Assembly: GCA_902464635.1 (NCBI GenBank)
Contig: CABQKC010000001.1
Span: forward strand, 1-64,000
Source: an uncultured Caryophanales bacterium
GTDB lineage: Bacteria > Bacillota_I > Bacilli_A > RFN20 > CAG-826
DNA length: 64,000 bases
Reading direction: 5' to 3'
How positions within the stretch are numbered: the stretch's first letter is position 1; each line of letters opens with the position of its first letter. Positions 7,028-15,476 of the stretch are shown in pieces. Position numbers and translations under genes: made by a program. The notes beneath the pieces are model-generated. The model was not told the DNA's origin, searched no databases, and saw only the letters and a program-made list of their open reading frames with translations.

Positions 7028-9486
7028 TATAAAACTCCTTTTGATGCTTGCTCATCATTCAGGACATCTATAATTTCTTCCTTGCTATTGCTAGTAAGGT
7101 TAAGGAATGTTTCTTCTAGGTGTTCTCTTTCTTCTTTTTCTTTGTCTAAATCAATACGTTTTACCAAAATACCTTTCTTGATGATTATTACTTCATTGCA
7201 GATATTTTGGACAACATCGATTATATGGCTAGAGAAGAAGACGATATTCCCTTTTCTAGCATGTTCCTTCATACATTCCTTGATTTGGAAGATGGAATTA
7301 GGATCTAGACCAGTCATAGGCTCGTCTAATATCCAAATCTTTGGTTCATGGACTAAGGCGGCGATGATAGTAATCTTTTGTTTCATGCCGTGGCTATAAG
7401 TCTTCATCAATTTATCAAAACGAGGGCCTAGTTCTAACCTTTCTACTAGGTCATCTATTCTTTGCTTCCTTAAATCAAGCGGAACTTTATATAAATCAGC
7501 AATGTAATTTATATATTGTCTACCAGACAAGTTTTCATATAAGGCGTAGTTATCAGGGACATAACCTATTTCTTTTTTGGCTTCTAATGGTTCTTCATTA
7601 ACATCATGGCCACATACGGAGATATATCCTTTATCAAAACCATGTATTCCTACGATTGATTTGATAATTGTTGATTTACCTGCCCCGTTTTTACCAAGGA
7701 AGCCATAAATCTTGCCTCCTAGTAACGAGAATGAAACATCGTTGACTGCTAAAGAATCTGCACCTGGATAACGTTTGGACAAATGATCTATTACCAAACT
7801 AATTTGATTTTCTTCCATCTCTAGTCCTCCTTTTTCTTTTATTTCTAAATAGGCATCATGCCTGCTAATTGATTTAATTCTAGCTAATCTAACTGCTAAT
7901 AATTCATCTACTCCCCTAAATAATAATTCATAGACAAACCACATCATAAAAGCTAGCAAGATATAGACTAGGTAATAAGCTATGTCATAAGCATAATGGA
8001 CTACATATGTTAATCCATTTCTTTCAAATGTCAGGGTCACATTAAATAGATTTTTCGCCCATTCTCCTAGTTTCTTCGCGACGAAATCGCTATTGATGAA
8101 GAAGAAGTCTGTTGGATCGCCGTGTGCAGTAAGATCGACATTAACGAACATTACCAAGGCAAAATAAACTAGGAATCCAATCTGGGAATAGACGAAATAT
8201 TTCATCTTTGGACGTTTATAGATTCCTAATAACATTATTAATACAGGCATAAAGAATGCGTGTAAGTGGTTGATAAAGAATCCGGTTATTGTAGGGGAGA
8301 ATACATATAAGGCTTCTGAATAATTTGGCATCATCAGTGCAAGGAAAGCACCTAATACATTGATAAAGAAAGTGAAGTAATATAACCCATATGAAATGAA
8401 TAATAATGTTATAGGCATTGTATACATCGCGGTGTTACATAAGTGTAATGGCCATGATGAGAAACTTTGCCATATGTCATATCTATTTATTGATACATAA
8501 CCAATTAATGCCCCTAATGAAATTTGAAGTAGCAACGCCCTTCTTTCCTCTTTGCAGAAAGATGAAAGCAAGATGAAATACAAAATAGGAAGCAAGAATG
8601 ATAGGTATACAAATAAGCGGTGGCTTAAGTTTGAAAGCTCGTGTGGATTAGATAATCCTAATGCTGTTCTTCCAAATAATAATGAAGGCGTGTATGCACT
8701 AAAGCAGGTAAATAGGAATGGAATTAAGATTGCTATTAATTTAAATATGGACGATTTATTAAATGTTGCTTTTTCTTTGGAGAAGACACTAGAAAAATAA
8801 TAGAAATCCAGTATCCCTAGTTCGATCGCTAATAGATATACCCTGTAATTAGAATAACTAGTTCCAACTATTCCCTTAGCTAATATAGGGAAGAATAATG
8901 TAACAAATAAAGTAAGTGGGGCACCTATATATCTTCTAGCAAATAATGAATTTTCTTTTAGATAAAACGCGCTTACTAAAGATAAAATGACTAAGCCTGA
9001 CCATATGTCGTTGCTTAATGTGCCTATTACCATTTCAAATCGATTTAGGGAAAGAAAGCTTTTCGCCCCATCGCAAATCAAGAGGCTATTTAGATGCAAT
9101 GTATCATAATATTTATGCCATTTGGTAACTCCAGCAGTCGGGGAGTAGCTAAATGTATCTTTCCAAAAATAGAATCTAGCAAAGAAAACAATTATCAAGA
9201 CTATGCTTAAAATAGAGAAGTAGAATTTATAACGGTTCTCTTTTTTAGCTAGATGAGCGCTAAAGGAAGTTAGCCATTTGAATTTATATCCTTTCGCAGG
9301 CCTATCTTTTAGATACTTTTCTAATAATAGGAAAAAAACAAATAAACCCGCAAAAGTTAAGAAAAACGGAAGAAATGCCAATGCAAATTCTTTGTATGTG
9401 AAGTAATAAGATAAAAATAGAATTAGAAACAATAAAGAAAAAAGGCCCCCAAAAATAAAAGTTTTATTAGTTAGAGCCTTTTTCAT
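7027..9486 (-). CDS. Fusion of a YwaF-like membrane protein to an ABC ATPase
   Basis: 819 residues. The N-terminal about 550 residues form a multi-span membrane domain. Its second half carries WPLHLCNTAMYTMPI and NHLHAFFMP, resembling the YwaF family (TIGR02206). Residues 557-819 are a complete ABC ATPase: Walker A GKNGAGKST (about 598-606), signature SHGMKQK, Walker B IWILDEPMTGLDP, switch SSHI. The junction reads KEKGGLEMEEN, and the codons for K-G-G-L-E form a perfect ribosome site (AAAGGAGG) seven bases before the ATG of Met557. The ATPase can therefore also be made as a separate 263-residue protein. This looks like two adjacent genes whose stop codon was lost, or a deliberate dual product. 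The permease gene follows with a one-base overlap. Confidence 0.75.
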   Translation of the reverse strand: MKKALTNKTFIFGGLFSLLFLILFLSYYFTYKEFALAFLPFFLTFAGLFVFFLLLEKYLKDRPAKGYKFKWLTSFSAHLAKKENRYKFYFSILSIVLIIVFFARFYFWKDTFSYSPTAGVTKWHKYYDTLHLNSLLICDGAKSFLSLNRFEMVIGTLSNDIWSGLVILSLVSAFYLKENSLFARRYIGAPLTLFVTLFFPILAKGIVGTSYSNYRVYLLAIELGILDFYYFSSVFSKEKATFNKSSIFKLIAILIPFLFTCFSAYTPSLLFGRTALGLSNPHELSNLSHRLFVYLSFLLPILYFILLSSFCKEERRALLLQISLGALIGYVSINRYDIWQSFSSWPLHLCNTAMYTMPITLLFISYGLYYFTFFINVLGAFLALMMPNYSEALYVFSPTITGFFINHLHAFFMPVLIMLLGIYKRPKMKYFVYSQIGFLVYFALVMFVNVDLTAHGDPTDFFFINSDFVAKKLGEWAKNLFNVTLTFERNGLTYVVHYAYDIAYYLVYILLAFMMWFVYELLFRGVDELLAVRLARIKSISRHDAYLEIKEKGGLEMEENQISLVIDHLSKRYPGADSLAVNDVSFSLLGGKIYGFLGKNGAGKSTIIKSIVGIHGFDKGYISVCGHDVNEEPLEAKKEIGYVPDNYALYENLSGRQYINYIADLYKVPLDLRKQRIDDLVERLELGPRFDKLMKTYSHGMKQKITIIAALVHEPKIWILDEPMTGLDPNSIFQIKECMKEHARKGNIVFFSSHIIDVVQNICNEVIIIKKGILVKRIDLDKEKEEREHLEETFLNLTSNSKEEIIDVLNDEQASKGVL
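7816..7833 (-). promoter_or_regulatory. Internal ribosome-binding site and in-frame ATG inside the fusion gene
   Basis: On the minus strand the sequence AAAGGAGG (complement of 7826-7833) lies seven bases before an ATG (complement of 7816-7818) that begins exactly at the ABC ATPase domain. This is one of the best Shine-Dalgarno sites in the operon, so separate initiation of the ATPase (7818 down to 7027) is likely. Confidence 0.7.
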
Positions 9487-9495
9487 AATTATTTA

Positions 9496-11853
9496 TTAGA
9501 TTTTGTGGTAGTCGCCGAATAAAACGCCATAGTTGCAGGCGCCTTTATAGGCGGTTAGATCTACTAAAGAAGATGCAGAATTGTTTTGAATTAAAGTAGC
9601 GGCTAGATAGCCTTCGTTTTTCATAATGTCAGTTGGGGTAGGTGAATCGGTTGGACCGGCAAGTTTGTTGGCACCTAAGATAGCATATTCGGTTCTTTGT
9701 AATCCTGTTATTTGACCAGTGGCATCAACTGCAGGGCAGACAAATTCTCTTTCACCTTTCTCATTTGTCGCAGCAAAGAAAGCCATGCTTGCTTGATTAG
9801 AGAAAGCATAGTTGTTGCCAAAGAATGTATTTCCTAAAGCTGAGCAAAGTTCCCTACCTTTTAGATATTGTTGTTCAGGTGTGGTTGCTCCTGCAAATCC
9901 AGCGGCTTTGGCATAGACATCAGCATAGCCATCGACTGTACTATAGACGATGTTGCCACCTTTTCTAACGGTAACATTAACCCCACCTTTATTATAAGGA
10001 AGAGTAATGCCTTCTTCGTTTATTGGAAGGTTTACCATTAAGAAATTGAATTTGGAAACGTTATTGTCTTTTCTTAAGAAACTCATTCCGATGGTGGCAA
10101 ATAATTGGTCGAGATTAATTAATTGGCCAGCAAGCGTGGTGGCGCTATAAGCATCGAACCATCCACCTTTTCCTTCTGATTTATTTGAAAGGAAGGACTT
10201 ATTGTCGATATTGACTTCTGTTTTACCTAATTTTGAGATATCTGAAATATAAGCTGAGAAGTCTTCAGTTCTTGGATTTAAGAATAGAAGAGGTCCGCCG
10301 GCATTAACAAGTTCACTGTTTGTAATATTGATGGTTCCGCCGGCATAGCAATAGATTGAAGCATTGAATGTATCACGGAAACGGCAGGAATTGACGTTTA
10401 ATGTAGGCTGGACATCGTAAGTAGAATTTCCAACTGTCTCATTACCAACGGCCATTAAAGCCATATAGAACTTGGAGACATTGACATTGTTGAAACTAGA
10501 AGTGACTTCTGTCTTCATAAACATAGGTCCACCGATTTTGATAGTAGATTCAGCAGATACACCTAAATTACCAGATACTTCCAAATCTTGGATATCAAAG
10601 TTGCACTTAGCTGGATCAACGCCTTCTGCAAATGAACCATAGAATAAAGTAGAGTGGGAAGATATAGGTTCACCGGCATCTTGAGCAGTACCTGTAGAAC
10701 TTTCGGTCAATATATCTGGGAAGCAATCAGGGTCTTTTTTATTATCATTCAATGCTAAATGATGTGAATTACCATAAACGACAACGCTTTCTTCCTTGTC
10801 GAAAGTATGGTCAACAATATGAATCCAGTCTTTGAAACTGCCTTTGACATTGCTAGAAACGGCATCATCTCCCCAAAAATAGGAAGAGATTAAATCGCTC
10901 TTATTGAATGTAATGTCATTTTGGAAAACAATAGCAGTGGTTTCTGGGATTGAATTCTTTTCTTTGAATTCCTTTAAATCGTTATTAAAAGTAGAATCAT
11001 AATAAGGATGATAACTAGCCTTGCAATTTGCTAAGGCATATAAATCAATCCCTTTTGTAGCGTTATAGGCATTGACAACATTTACCTTATATTCGATTGG
11101 CTTTAAAGCAGGATTGCTATCGACTTTTAAAGTGATAATGAATGAACCCGTTACATCACTCTTGAATTTTAATAAGCCGTTCTTAAGGAAATTCTCAACG
11201 TTCTCAATATATTTAGAAGCATCTAATTCCGCTTCTTTTCCATTTTCTTTAATGGACATAGAAACACCAGCTGGAAGGAAATTAATAACCATAGGGGTGT
11301 TATTTTCGTCCAAGACATTTATTTGAGGAAGCAAGTTGGCTTCGTTTTGATTGCCAATGTAATAAAGTCTATCTTCAAGGAAACCAGATTCTAGGTTTTC
11401 TTCACTTGATGATAGTTTAGAGTTAGTAAAAGAAGCTTCTACTGAATGGGAATAGGAAGCGTTTTGAGACCAGCTAACTATTTCATATTCGTGGTTGATA
11501 ACATCATAAGTGATAGAATCTTCAAACGAACGATCATCAACTTTATATGTAACAGTAAAGACTTTTCCTTTTGCTAGGGCAGTGGTATCGATTTCAGTAT
11601 AGCTGAAATAACTTGCCTTTTCAGATACCTTGATTGTTTCGATTTCTTCATTGCTTTTATTTAATGCCTTGACCTTCAAATTTGAATAATCAGGAGTGCT
11701 ATCTAAATAAAAAGATGAGGCAATTGAGCCCTCAACTATCTTAATGCTTTCAATTGTTTTGTCTTCTTTGCTAGTTCCATCATTACATCCAGAAAGGGTA
11801 ACAAGGGACAAACTGCTTAAGGTTAGAAGAGCGATTTTATTAATTTTTTTCAT
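9496..11853 (-). CDS. Large surface lipoprotein with parallel-beta-helix-like centre
   Basis: 785 residues with a lipoprotein signal (MKKINKIALL..., lipobox LSGC, Cys23). It is therefore exported by Sec, lipidated and held on the outer face of the membrane. After an Ig-like N-terminal part (about residues 30-130), the middle contains short repeated beta-strand patterns with Asn/Ser-rich turns (for example ITNSELVNAGG, VNSCRFRDTF), suggestive of a right-handed beta-helix. No catalytic motif was recognised. It is the first gene of the minus-strand operon, nine bases before the YwaF-ABC fusion gene, so it is presumably the extracytoplasmic partner or cargo of that transporter. The ribosome site is weak (AAAGAAAAG). 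Confidence 0.65.
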   Translation of the reverse strand: MKKINKIALLTLSSLSLVTLSGCNDGTSKEDKTIESIKIVEGSIASSFYLDSTPDYSNLKVKALNKSNEEIETIKVSEKASYFSYTEIDTTALAKGKVFTVTYKVDDRSFEDSITYDVINHEYEIVSWSQNASYSHSVEASFTNSKLSSSEENLESGFLEDRLYYIGNQNEANLLPQINVLDENNTPMVINFLPAGVSMSIKENGKEAELDASKYIENVENFLKNGLLKFKSDVTGSFIITLKVDSNPALKPIEYKVNVVNAYNATKGIDLYALANCKASYHPYYDSTFNNDLKEFKEKNSIPETTAIVFQNDITFNKSDLISSYFWGDDAVSSNVKGSFKDWIHIVDHTFDKEESVVVYGNSHHLALNDNKKDPDCFPDILTESSTGTAQDAGEPISSHSTLFYGSFAEGVDPAKCNFDIQDLEVSGNLGVSAESTIKIGGPMFMKTEVTSSFNNVNVSKFYMALMAVGNETVGNSTYDVQPTLNVNSCRFRDTFNASIYCYAGGTINITNSELVNAGGPLLFLNPRTEDFSAYISDISKLGKTEVNIDNKSFLSNKSEGKGGWFDAYSATTLAGQLINLDQLFATIGMSFLRKDNNVSKFNFLMVNLPINEEGITLPYNKGGVNVTVRKGGNIVYSTVDGYADVYAKAAGFAGATTPEQQYLKGRELCSALGNTFFGNNYAFSNQASMAFFAATNEKGEREFVCPAVDATGQITGLQRTEYAILGANKLAGPTDSPTPTDIMKNEGYLAATLIQNNSASSLVDLTAYKGACNYGVLFGDYHKI

Positions 11854-11888
11854 ATTCTTTTCTTTTTAAAAACCTCGTTCAGTAGAAA

Positions 11889-11897
11889 TTTATATCA
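11889..11897 (-). promoter_or_regulatory. Extended -10 promoter for the lipoprotein/ABC operon
   Basis: Minus strand reads TGATATAAA, an extended -10 (TGn plus TATAAA) about 36 bases before the ATG at 11853. No good -35 is seen. It lies in the 275-base divergent region shared with yebC; the rest of that region is AT-rich with no other clear element. Confidence 0.45.
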
Positions 11898-12090
11898 CAA
11901 ATTCATTTATAAATCTATTCATCTATTGACCCCGTGTATTGATATTTGACATTTAGCAACATATAAAATCGTTTAGACTATTTTAATTTTCCTTAATCCC
12001 CATCGATTGTTTTTGGGATTTACCGATACTATTTTTATGTGCGTTATTTACTCTTTTCTATCATTTTTACTTTTTATGGGTTTTTAGTAG

Positions 12091-12099
12091 TGATATAGT
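12091..12099 (+). promoter_or_regulatory. Extended -10 promoter of yebC
   Basis: TGATATAGT fits an extended -10 (TGn TATAGT) and would start transcription near 12106. AAGGAG (12115-12120) follows as ribosome site before the ATG at 12129. Confidence 0.5.
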
Positions 12100-12128
12100 A
12101 AAACCGCAAAAAACAAGGAGTTTTTATT

Positions 12129-12836
12129 ATGGGAAGGCACTTTGAAGTAAGAGCCGCAGCAATGGCTGCCACAGCAAAAGCCAAGTCTGCAATCTACATG
12201 CGTGCATCTAAAGAAATCTATGCCGCAGCTAAATCAGGAGAACCAGATCCAAACAGTAACCTAGCACTTCGTTCCGCTATTGAAAAATATCGTAAACAAT
12301 GCCCAAAGGATGTTATCGATAGGGCTATTGAAAAGGCAAAAGGCGGAGACGCTGTTGCCTATATTCCTGGAAGATATGAATTCATGGGTCCAGGTGGAAG
12401 CAATATTGTCGTCGATACTTTGACTGATAATGTTAATAGAGCTTTGGTCTCTGTTAGGACTATCGTTACTAGAAAAGGCGGAAAGATGGCATCCGTCGCC
12501 TACAATTTCAATTTGTCAGGCGTCTTGGATTTTAAAGGGCCAAAGGAAGAAGAAGTCGAAGAAGCTTTGGTACTTGGTGATATCGATGTTAGCTCCGTTA
12601 CTATTGATGATGATGGAGGAATCGAAGCCGTTGTTGCTCCAAATGATCTAGAAAAGGCCAAGGATGTATTAAAAGAACTTGGTGTTACCGATTTTGATAG
12701 AGCAGAAACCACCCTTCTTCCAAATGAATGGATTGAAGTAGGTGAAGAAGATAAGGCTAAGCTTAATGCCATGATGAATGAATTAGACGAAGCCGAAGAC
12801 GTTCAAGCCGTTTATACAAACGTTTCAAATTTATAA
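12129..12836 (+). CDS. yebC: YebC/PmpR family protein
   Basis: 235-residue YebC-family protein with the diagnostic N-terminus MGRHFEVRAAAMAATAKAKS and the conserved segment PDPNSNLALRSAIEKYRKQCPK (both split here by position, residues 1-20 and about 39-60). The family was long annotated as DNA-binding regulators; recent work links members to relief of ribosome stalling at proline-rich stretches, so a role in translation is likely. It is single-copy here, with its own promoter and an AAGGAG ribosome site nine bases from the ATG, and is followed by a hairpin terminator. The GC-rich, Ala/Gly-heavy codon use fits a highly expressed gene. Confidence 0.92.
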   Translation: MGRHFEVRAAAMAATAKAKSAIYMRASKEIYAAAKSGEPDPNSNLALRSAIEKYRKQCPKDVIDRAIEKAKGGDAVAYIPGRYEFMGPGGSNIVVDTLTDNVNRALVSVRTIVTRKGGKMASVAYNFNLSGVLDFKGPKEEEVEEALVLGDIDVSSVTIDDDGGIEAVVAPNDLEKAKDVLKELGVTDFDRAETTLLPNEWIEVGEEDKAKLNAMMNELDEAEDVQAVYTNVSNL

Positions 12837-12847
12837 TCCGTTAATCT

Positions 12848-12880
12848 AAGAGCCCCTCTATATAGCAGGCGGCTCTTTTA
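12848..12880 (+). terminator. Rho-independent terminator after yebC
   Basis: Stem AAGAGCC (12848-12854) pairs with GGCTCTT (12871-12877) across a 16-base loop and is followed by T-rich sequence. It lies 12 bases after the yebC stop. Confidence 0.65.
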
Positions 12881-12955
12881 AATTAATTTTTAGACATAAA
12901 TAATAAATTTTTGATATGTTTAAGTTGTGTATTTAATTACATAGAGGCTAATAAT

Positions 12956-13243
12956 ATGGACAATAAAACTAAATGGGAAAGACTAGAAGAAGCTAGAAAA
13001 GAGAAAGGTTTTTCCCAAGCCTACTGCGCTAAGATGCTAGATATTTCTAGAAATGCATGGATTAATTGGGAAAATCGCATTTTTGAGCCATCTTTGGACA
13101 ATCTTCTTTCTATTTCCAAATTGCTCAATATTTCTATCGATTACCTACTTGGAAATGATAATTTCGGGTCAATGTCAGACACGGATAGAAATACAATTCG
13201 CGAATGTTATAAGAAGTTAAAAGATATTGCTGAACGCAAATAA
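12956..13243 (+). CDS. Xre/Cro-type helix-turn-helix regulator
   Basis: A 95-residue DNA-binding protein. The HTH occupies about residues 8-65: GFSQAYCAKMLDISRNAW contains the recognition helix and LLNISIDYLLGN the typical C-terminal end of an HTH_3 domain. A short helical tail follows. I place the start at ATG 12956 because AGAGG (12943-12947) lies eight bases before it; a longer TTG-start reading from 12911 adds an implausible Cys-rich leader. Targets are unknown. It stands alone between yebC and the ribosomal protein operon and may be autoregulatory or a remnant of a mobile locus. Confidence 0.75.
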   Translation: MDNKTKWERLEEARKEKGFSQAYCAKMLDISRNAWINWENRIFEPSLDNLLSISKLLNISIDYLLGNDNFGSMSDTDRNTIRECYKKLKDIAERK

Positions 13244-13280
13244 TCTTAAACTTTAGTTTATTTTTAATTTGGTTTATACT

Positions 13281-13320
13281 CAAGCCGGATTTTGTTTTTG
13301 AATCCAACTTGTTTCATTTT
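13281..13320 (+). terminator. Possible terminator hairpin after the Xre gene
   Basis: Imperfect inverted repeat: CAAG-cc-GGATT (13281-13291) pairs with AATCC-aa-CTTG (13301-13311), then TTTCATTTT. The T run is interrupted, so it is only a candidate terminator. Confidence 0.35.
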
Positions 13321-13394
13321 GATACATGGGTCGGTTATTTTTCTATTTCTAGTAATCGCGAATTCACAAAGAAGAAAAATAAATTAGTTTTTTC

Positions 13395-13423
13395 TTGCAT
13401 TTGCGCGCACGTATAGGGATAAT
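13395..13423 (+). promoter_or_regulatory. Sigma-A-type promoter of rplM-rpsI
   Basis: TTGCAT (13395-13400), a 17-base spacer, then GATAAT (13418-13423). Start of transcription would be near 13430, giving a leader of about 74 bases before rplM. Confidence 0.75.
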
Positions 13424-13429
13424 AACACG

Positions 13430-13503
13430 GCACTACTTTGAACGAGTAAACCCCGGTAAAGTTGAATGTTCGAAAGTCGTACTCACGACAAAAGGAGAAA
13501 ATT
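13430..13503 (+). promoter_or_regulatory. rplM 5' leader, candidate L13 autoregulatory leader
   Basis: The untranslated leader between promoter and rplM contains a short hairpin, GTCGT-ACTC-ACGAC (13476-13489), directly before the ribosome site AAAGGAG (13491-13497). Firmicutes rplM transcripts are known to carry an L13-responsive leader (Rfam L13_leader); position and size agree, but I could not confirm the consensus fold by eye. Confidence 0.45.
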
Positions 13504-13947
13504 ATGCAGCGTCAAACAACCATGGCAAAACCAGCTGAAGTAAAGCGTAACTGGTATCTAGTTGATGCCACGGATATTCCACTTGGCCGCCTTGCGTCCA
13601 AAATTGCTATCATCTTAATGGGCAAAAACAAGCCTACCTACACCCCAAACGTCGATTGCGGTGATTACATTGTTGTCATCAATGCCTCTAAGGTCAAACT
13701 TACTGGTAATGATCCAGAACACAAGAAGAATTATTACAATGTTTCTGGCTACAATGGCGGACTTCGTACCCGCAGCGCCGGTGTCATGAAGAAAGAATTC
13801 CCAGTTGAATTAATCGAAAGATCAGTCTGGGGAATGGTTCCAAAGGGACCACTAGGACGTCAAATTGTTAAGAAGTTATTTGTCTATGCCGATGACAAGC
13901 ATGAACAAGTTGCTCAAAACCCAACCGTTCTAGATTTAAGCAAATAA
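13504..13947 (+). CDS. rplM: 50S ribosomal protein L13
   Basis: Large-subunit ribosomal protein, 147 residues from ATG 13504. Family landmarks are WYLVDATDIPLGRLAS, GKNKPTYTPNVDCGDYIVVIN and the C-terminal GMVPKGPLGRQ. I chose 13504 (AAAGGAG seven bases upstream) over an upstream in-frame start at 13462 that would lie within the structured leader. An internal Met seven residues in (MAKPAEV) is another possible start. It is co-transcribed with rpsI 11 bases downstream. The gene has markedly higher GC and more CGT/CGC codons than its neighbours, as expected for high expression. Confidence 0.95.
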   Translation: MQRQTTMAKPAEVKRNWYLVDATDIPLGRLASKIAIILMGKNKPTYTPNVDCGDYIVVINASKVKLTGNDPEHKKNYYNVSGYNGGLRTRSAGVMKKEFPVELIERSVWGMVPKGPLGRQIVKKLFVYADDKHEQVAQNPTVLDLSK

Positions 13948-13958
13948 GGAGTTAACAA

Positions 13959-14351
13959 ATGGCAAACGAAGTTAAATATTACGGAACCGGAAGAAGAAAA
14001 ACCTCCGTCGCCCGTGTTTACATCAAACCAGGAAAAGGCAATATCGTTGTTAACGGAAAGAAAGTTGATGATTATATGCCATTCCCAACCCTTGTCCTCG
14101 ACTTAAAGCAACCTTTGGCCATCTTAGGTGCCGAAGATAGATATGATGTCGAAGCTGATGTCAAAGGTGGAGGATTCACCGGACAAGCCGAAGCTATCCG
14201 TCTTGGAATTGCTAGAGCTCTTCTAGAAGCTAATGAAGATAGAAAAGCCCTTAAAGTTGCTGGTATGCTTACCCGCGATGCTAGATGCAAGGAAAGAAAG
14301 AAGTACGGATTAAAAGGAGCCCGTCGTGCTCCACAATTCTCCAAGCGTTAA
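13959..14351 (+). CDS. rpsI: 30S ribosomal protein S9
   Basis: 130-residue small-subunit protein with the classic GTGRRKTSVARVYI N-terminus, the GGGFTGQAEAIRLGIARAL core and the basic C-terminal tail RRAPQFSKR that reaches the decoding centre tRNA. Ribosome site AGGAG (13947-13951) follows the rplM stop. It ends the operon, with a strong terminator 24 bases later. Confidence 0.97.
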   Translation: MANEVKYYGTGRRKTSVARVYIKPGKGNIVVNGKKVDDYMPFPTLVLDLKQPLAILGAEDRYDVEADVKGGGFTGQAEAIRLGIARALLEANEDRKALKVAGMLTRDARCKERKKYGLKGARRAPQFSKR

Positions 14352-14374
14352 TTCGTTTAGAAATTGTATCTATG

Positions 14375-14401
14375 GCCATCTCGATTCGAGGTGGCTTTTT
14401 T
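14375..14401 (+). terminator. Rho-independent terminator of rplM-rpsI
   Basis: Nine-pair stem GCCATCTCG / CGAGGTGGC (one wobble) with loop ATT, followed by a run of seven Ts. Confidence 0.9.
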
Positions 14402-14455
14402 CATTGCGCTAATTAACTAATTATGATGATTTTTTAAATGAATTTAACTCAAATT

Positions 14456-14501
14456 TTGCAACTTAACTTAAAAAGAGTTATAATACAAAAAGAAAGTTAA
14501 G
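14456..14501 (+). promoter_or_regulatory. Promoter with overlapping inverted-repeat operator for the AbiE-like locus
   Basis: Near-consensus promoter: TTGCAA (14456-14461), 17-base spacer, TATAAT (14479-14484). A perfect 8-bp inverted repeat, CTTAACTT (14462-14469) and AAGTTAAG (14494-14501), brackets the -10 box, and AACTC / GAGTT arms add to the symmetry. This is what an autorepressing antitoxin would bind. Confidence 0.65.
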
Positions 14502-14516
14502 ATTACAGGTGATGAC

Positions 14517-15476
14517 ATGGAATATCTAGATAAAATGCTTGGAATCAAGGTTGCCTATAAGGATGCAGAATTTAAGCATTTGCCTAATTTCATAACTACA
14601 AGGTATTGCTTGCAACTTGTATCTATGAACGGACAAAGTGCAATTTTTCTTTATCCTAAGACGGAACTTGAACAGATTGAAACGCTGAAAAAACATATAG
14701 TTAGGATAGAGGATAATGAAAACTTGCCTATTGTGTTGATATTAAAAGAACTTACCTATCGGCAGAAAGAATATTTGATTCGTGAGAAGGTTCCTTTTGT
14801 TGTTGATGGAAAGCAAATATATTTGCCCTTTATGGCGATGTATTTGCAAGAACGTTGTAGTGCGGAAAAGGTGACAAGAGAAGAAATTCTTCCATCAGCG
14901 CAGATGCTTCTATTGCATTTTATTTATGGAGGAGCAAAAGAACTATCTACAAGTCAGGCTGCGAAGGATTTGGAACTAACGCCTACTTCCATATCAAGAG
15001 CATCGAGACAACTTGAAGGAATGGGGCTACTACATATAAGGAAAGTAGGCGTGCAGAAGATCATGCAATCTGATGATTCCCCAAAAATATTGTTCCAAAA
15101 AGCAAAAAATAAGTTATTAAACCCAATAAAACGAACGGTTTACATTCCGAAAGAACTCGTTGGAGTGGATTTATTAGAAAGTGGATATTCGGCATTGGCA
15201 GAGTATTCCATGCTGAACGCACCGATCGTTGAGTGTTACGCAACAGAAAGAATCTCTAGGTGGAATGATGTAATGACCAATAGTTTGCAGAGTTCGCAGG
15301 CACAAGTGGCCGTTGAGATGTGGAGATACAATCCACGAAAATTGTCTACGCAAAATGTAGTAGATGAGCTTTCATTGGCTTTGGCACTAAGAGAAGATGC
15401 GGATGAGCGAGTTGAAGAAGCAGTAGAAAAAATGCTGAATGAACTGTGGAGGAAAATAGATGGTTACGGGAATTGA
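14517..15476 (+). CDS. AbiEi-like antitoxin / winged-HTH regulator
   Basis: 319 residues. Residues about 124-185 form a MarR-like winged helix (LSTSQAAKDLELTPTSISRA, then a wing LHIRKVGVQKIM). Flanking N- and C-terminal alpha/beta regions are of unknown fold and make it longer than classical AbiEi. It overlaps the downstream nucleotidyltransferase gene by 17 bases, the typical layout of AbiE-type pairs in which the first gene represses the operon and neutralises the toxin. Arg codons CGN and Gln CAG are frequent, unlike the AGA/CAA-dominated neighbours, which suggests recent acquisition. Assignment as antitoxin is by context; the gene could be a plain regulator. Confidence 0.65.
   Translation: MEYLDKMLGIKVAYKDAEFKHLPNFITTRYCLQLVSMNGQSAIFLYPKTELEQIETLKKHIVRIEDNENLPIVLILKELTYRQKEYLIREKVPFVVDGKQIYLPFMAMYLQERCSAEKVTREEILPSAQMLLLHFIYGGAKELSTSQAAKDLELTPTSISRASRQLEGMGLLHIRKVGVQKIMQSDDSPKILFQKAKNKLLNPIKRTVYIPKELVGVDLLESGYSALAEYSMLNAPIVECYATERISRWNDVMTNSLQSSQAQVAVEMWRYNPRKLSTQNVVDELSLALALREDADERVEEAVEKMLNELWRKIDGYGN

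Noticed and set aside
13462..13503. Upstream 14-codon extension of rplM
   Set aside because: It would start inside the leader hairpin region; the ATG at 13504 has the ideal ribosome site and better matches L13 length.
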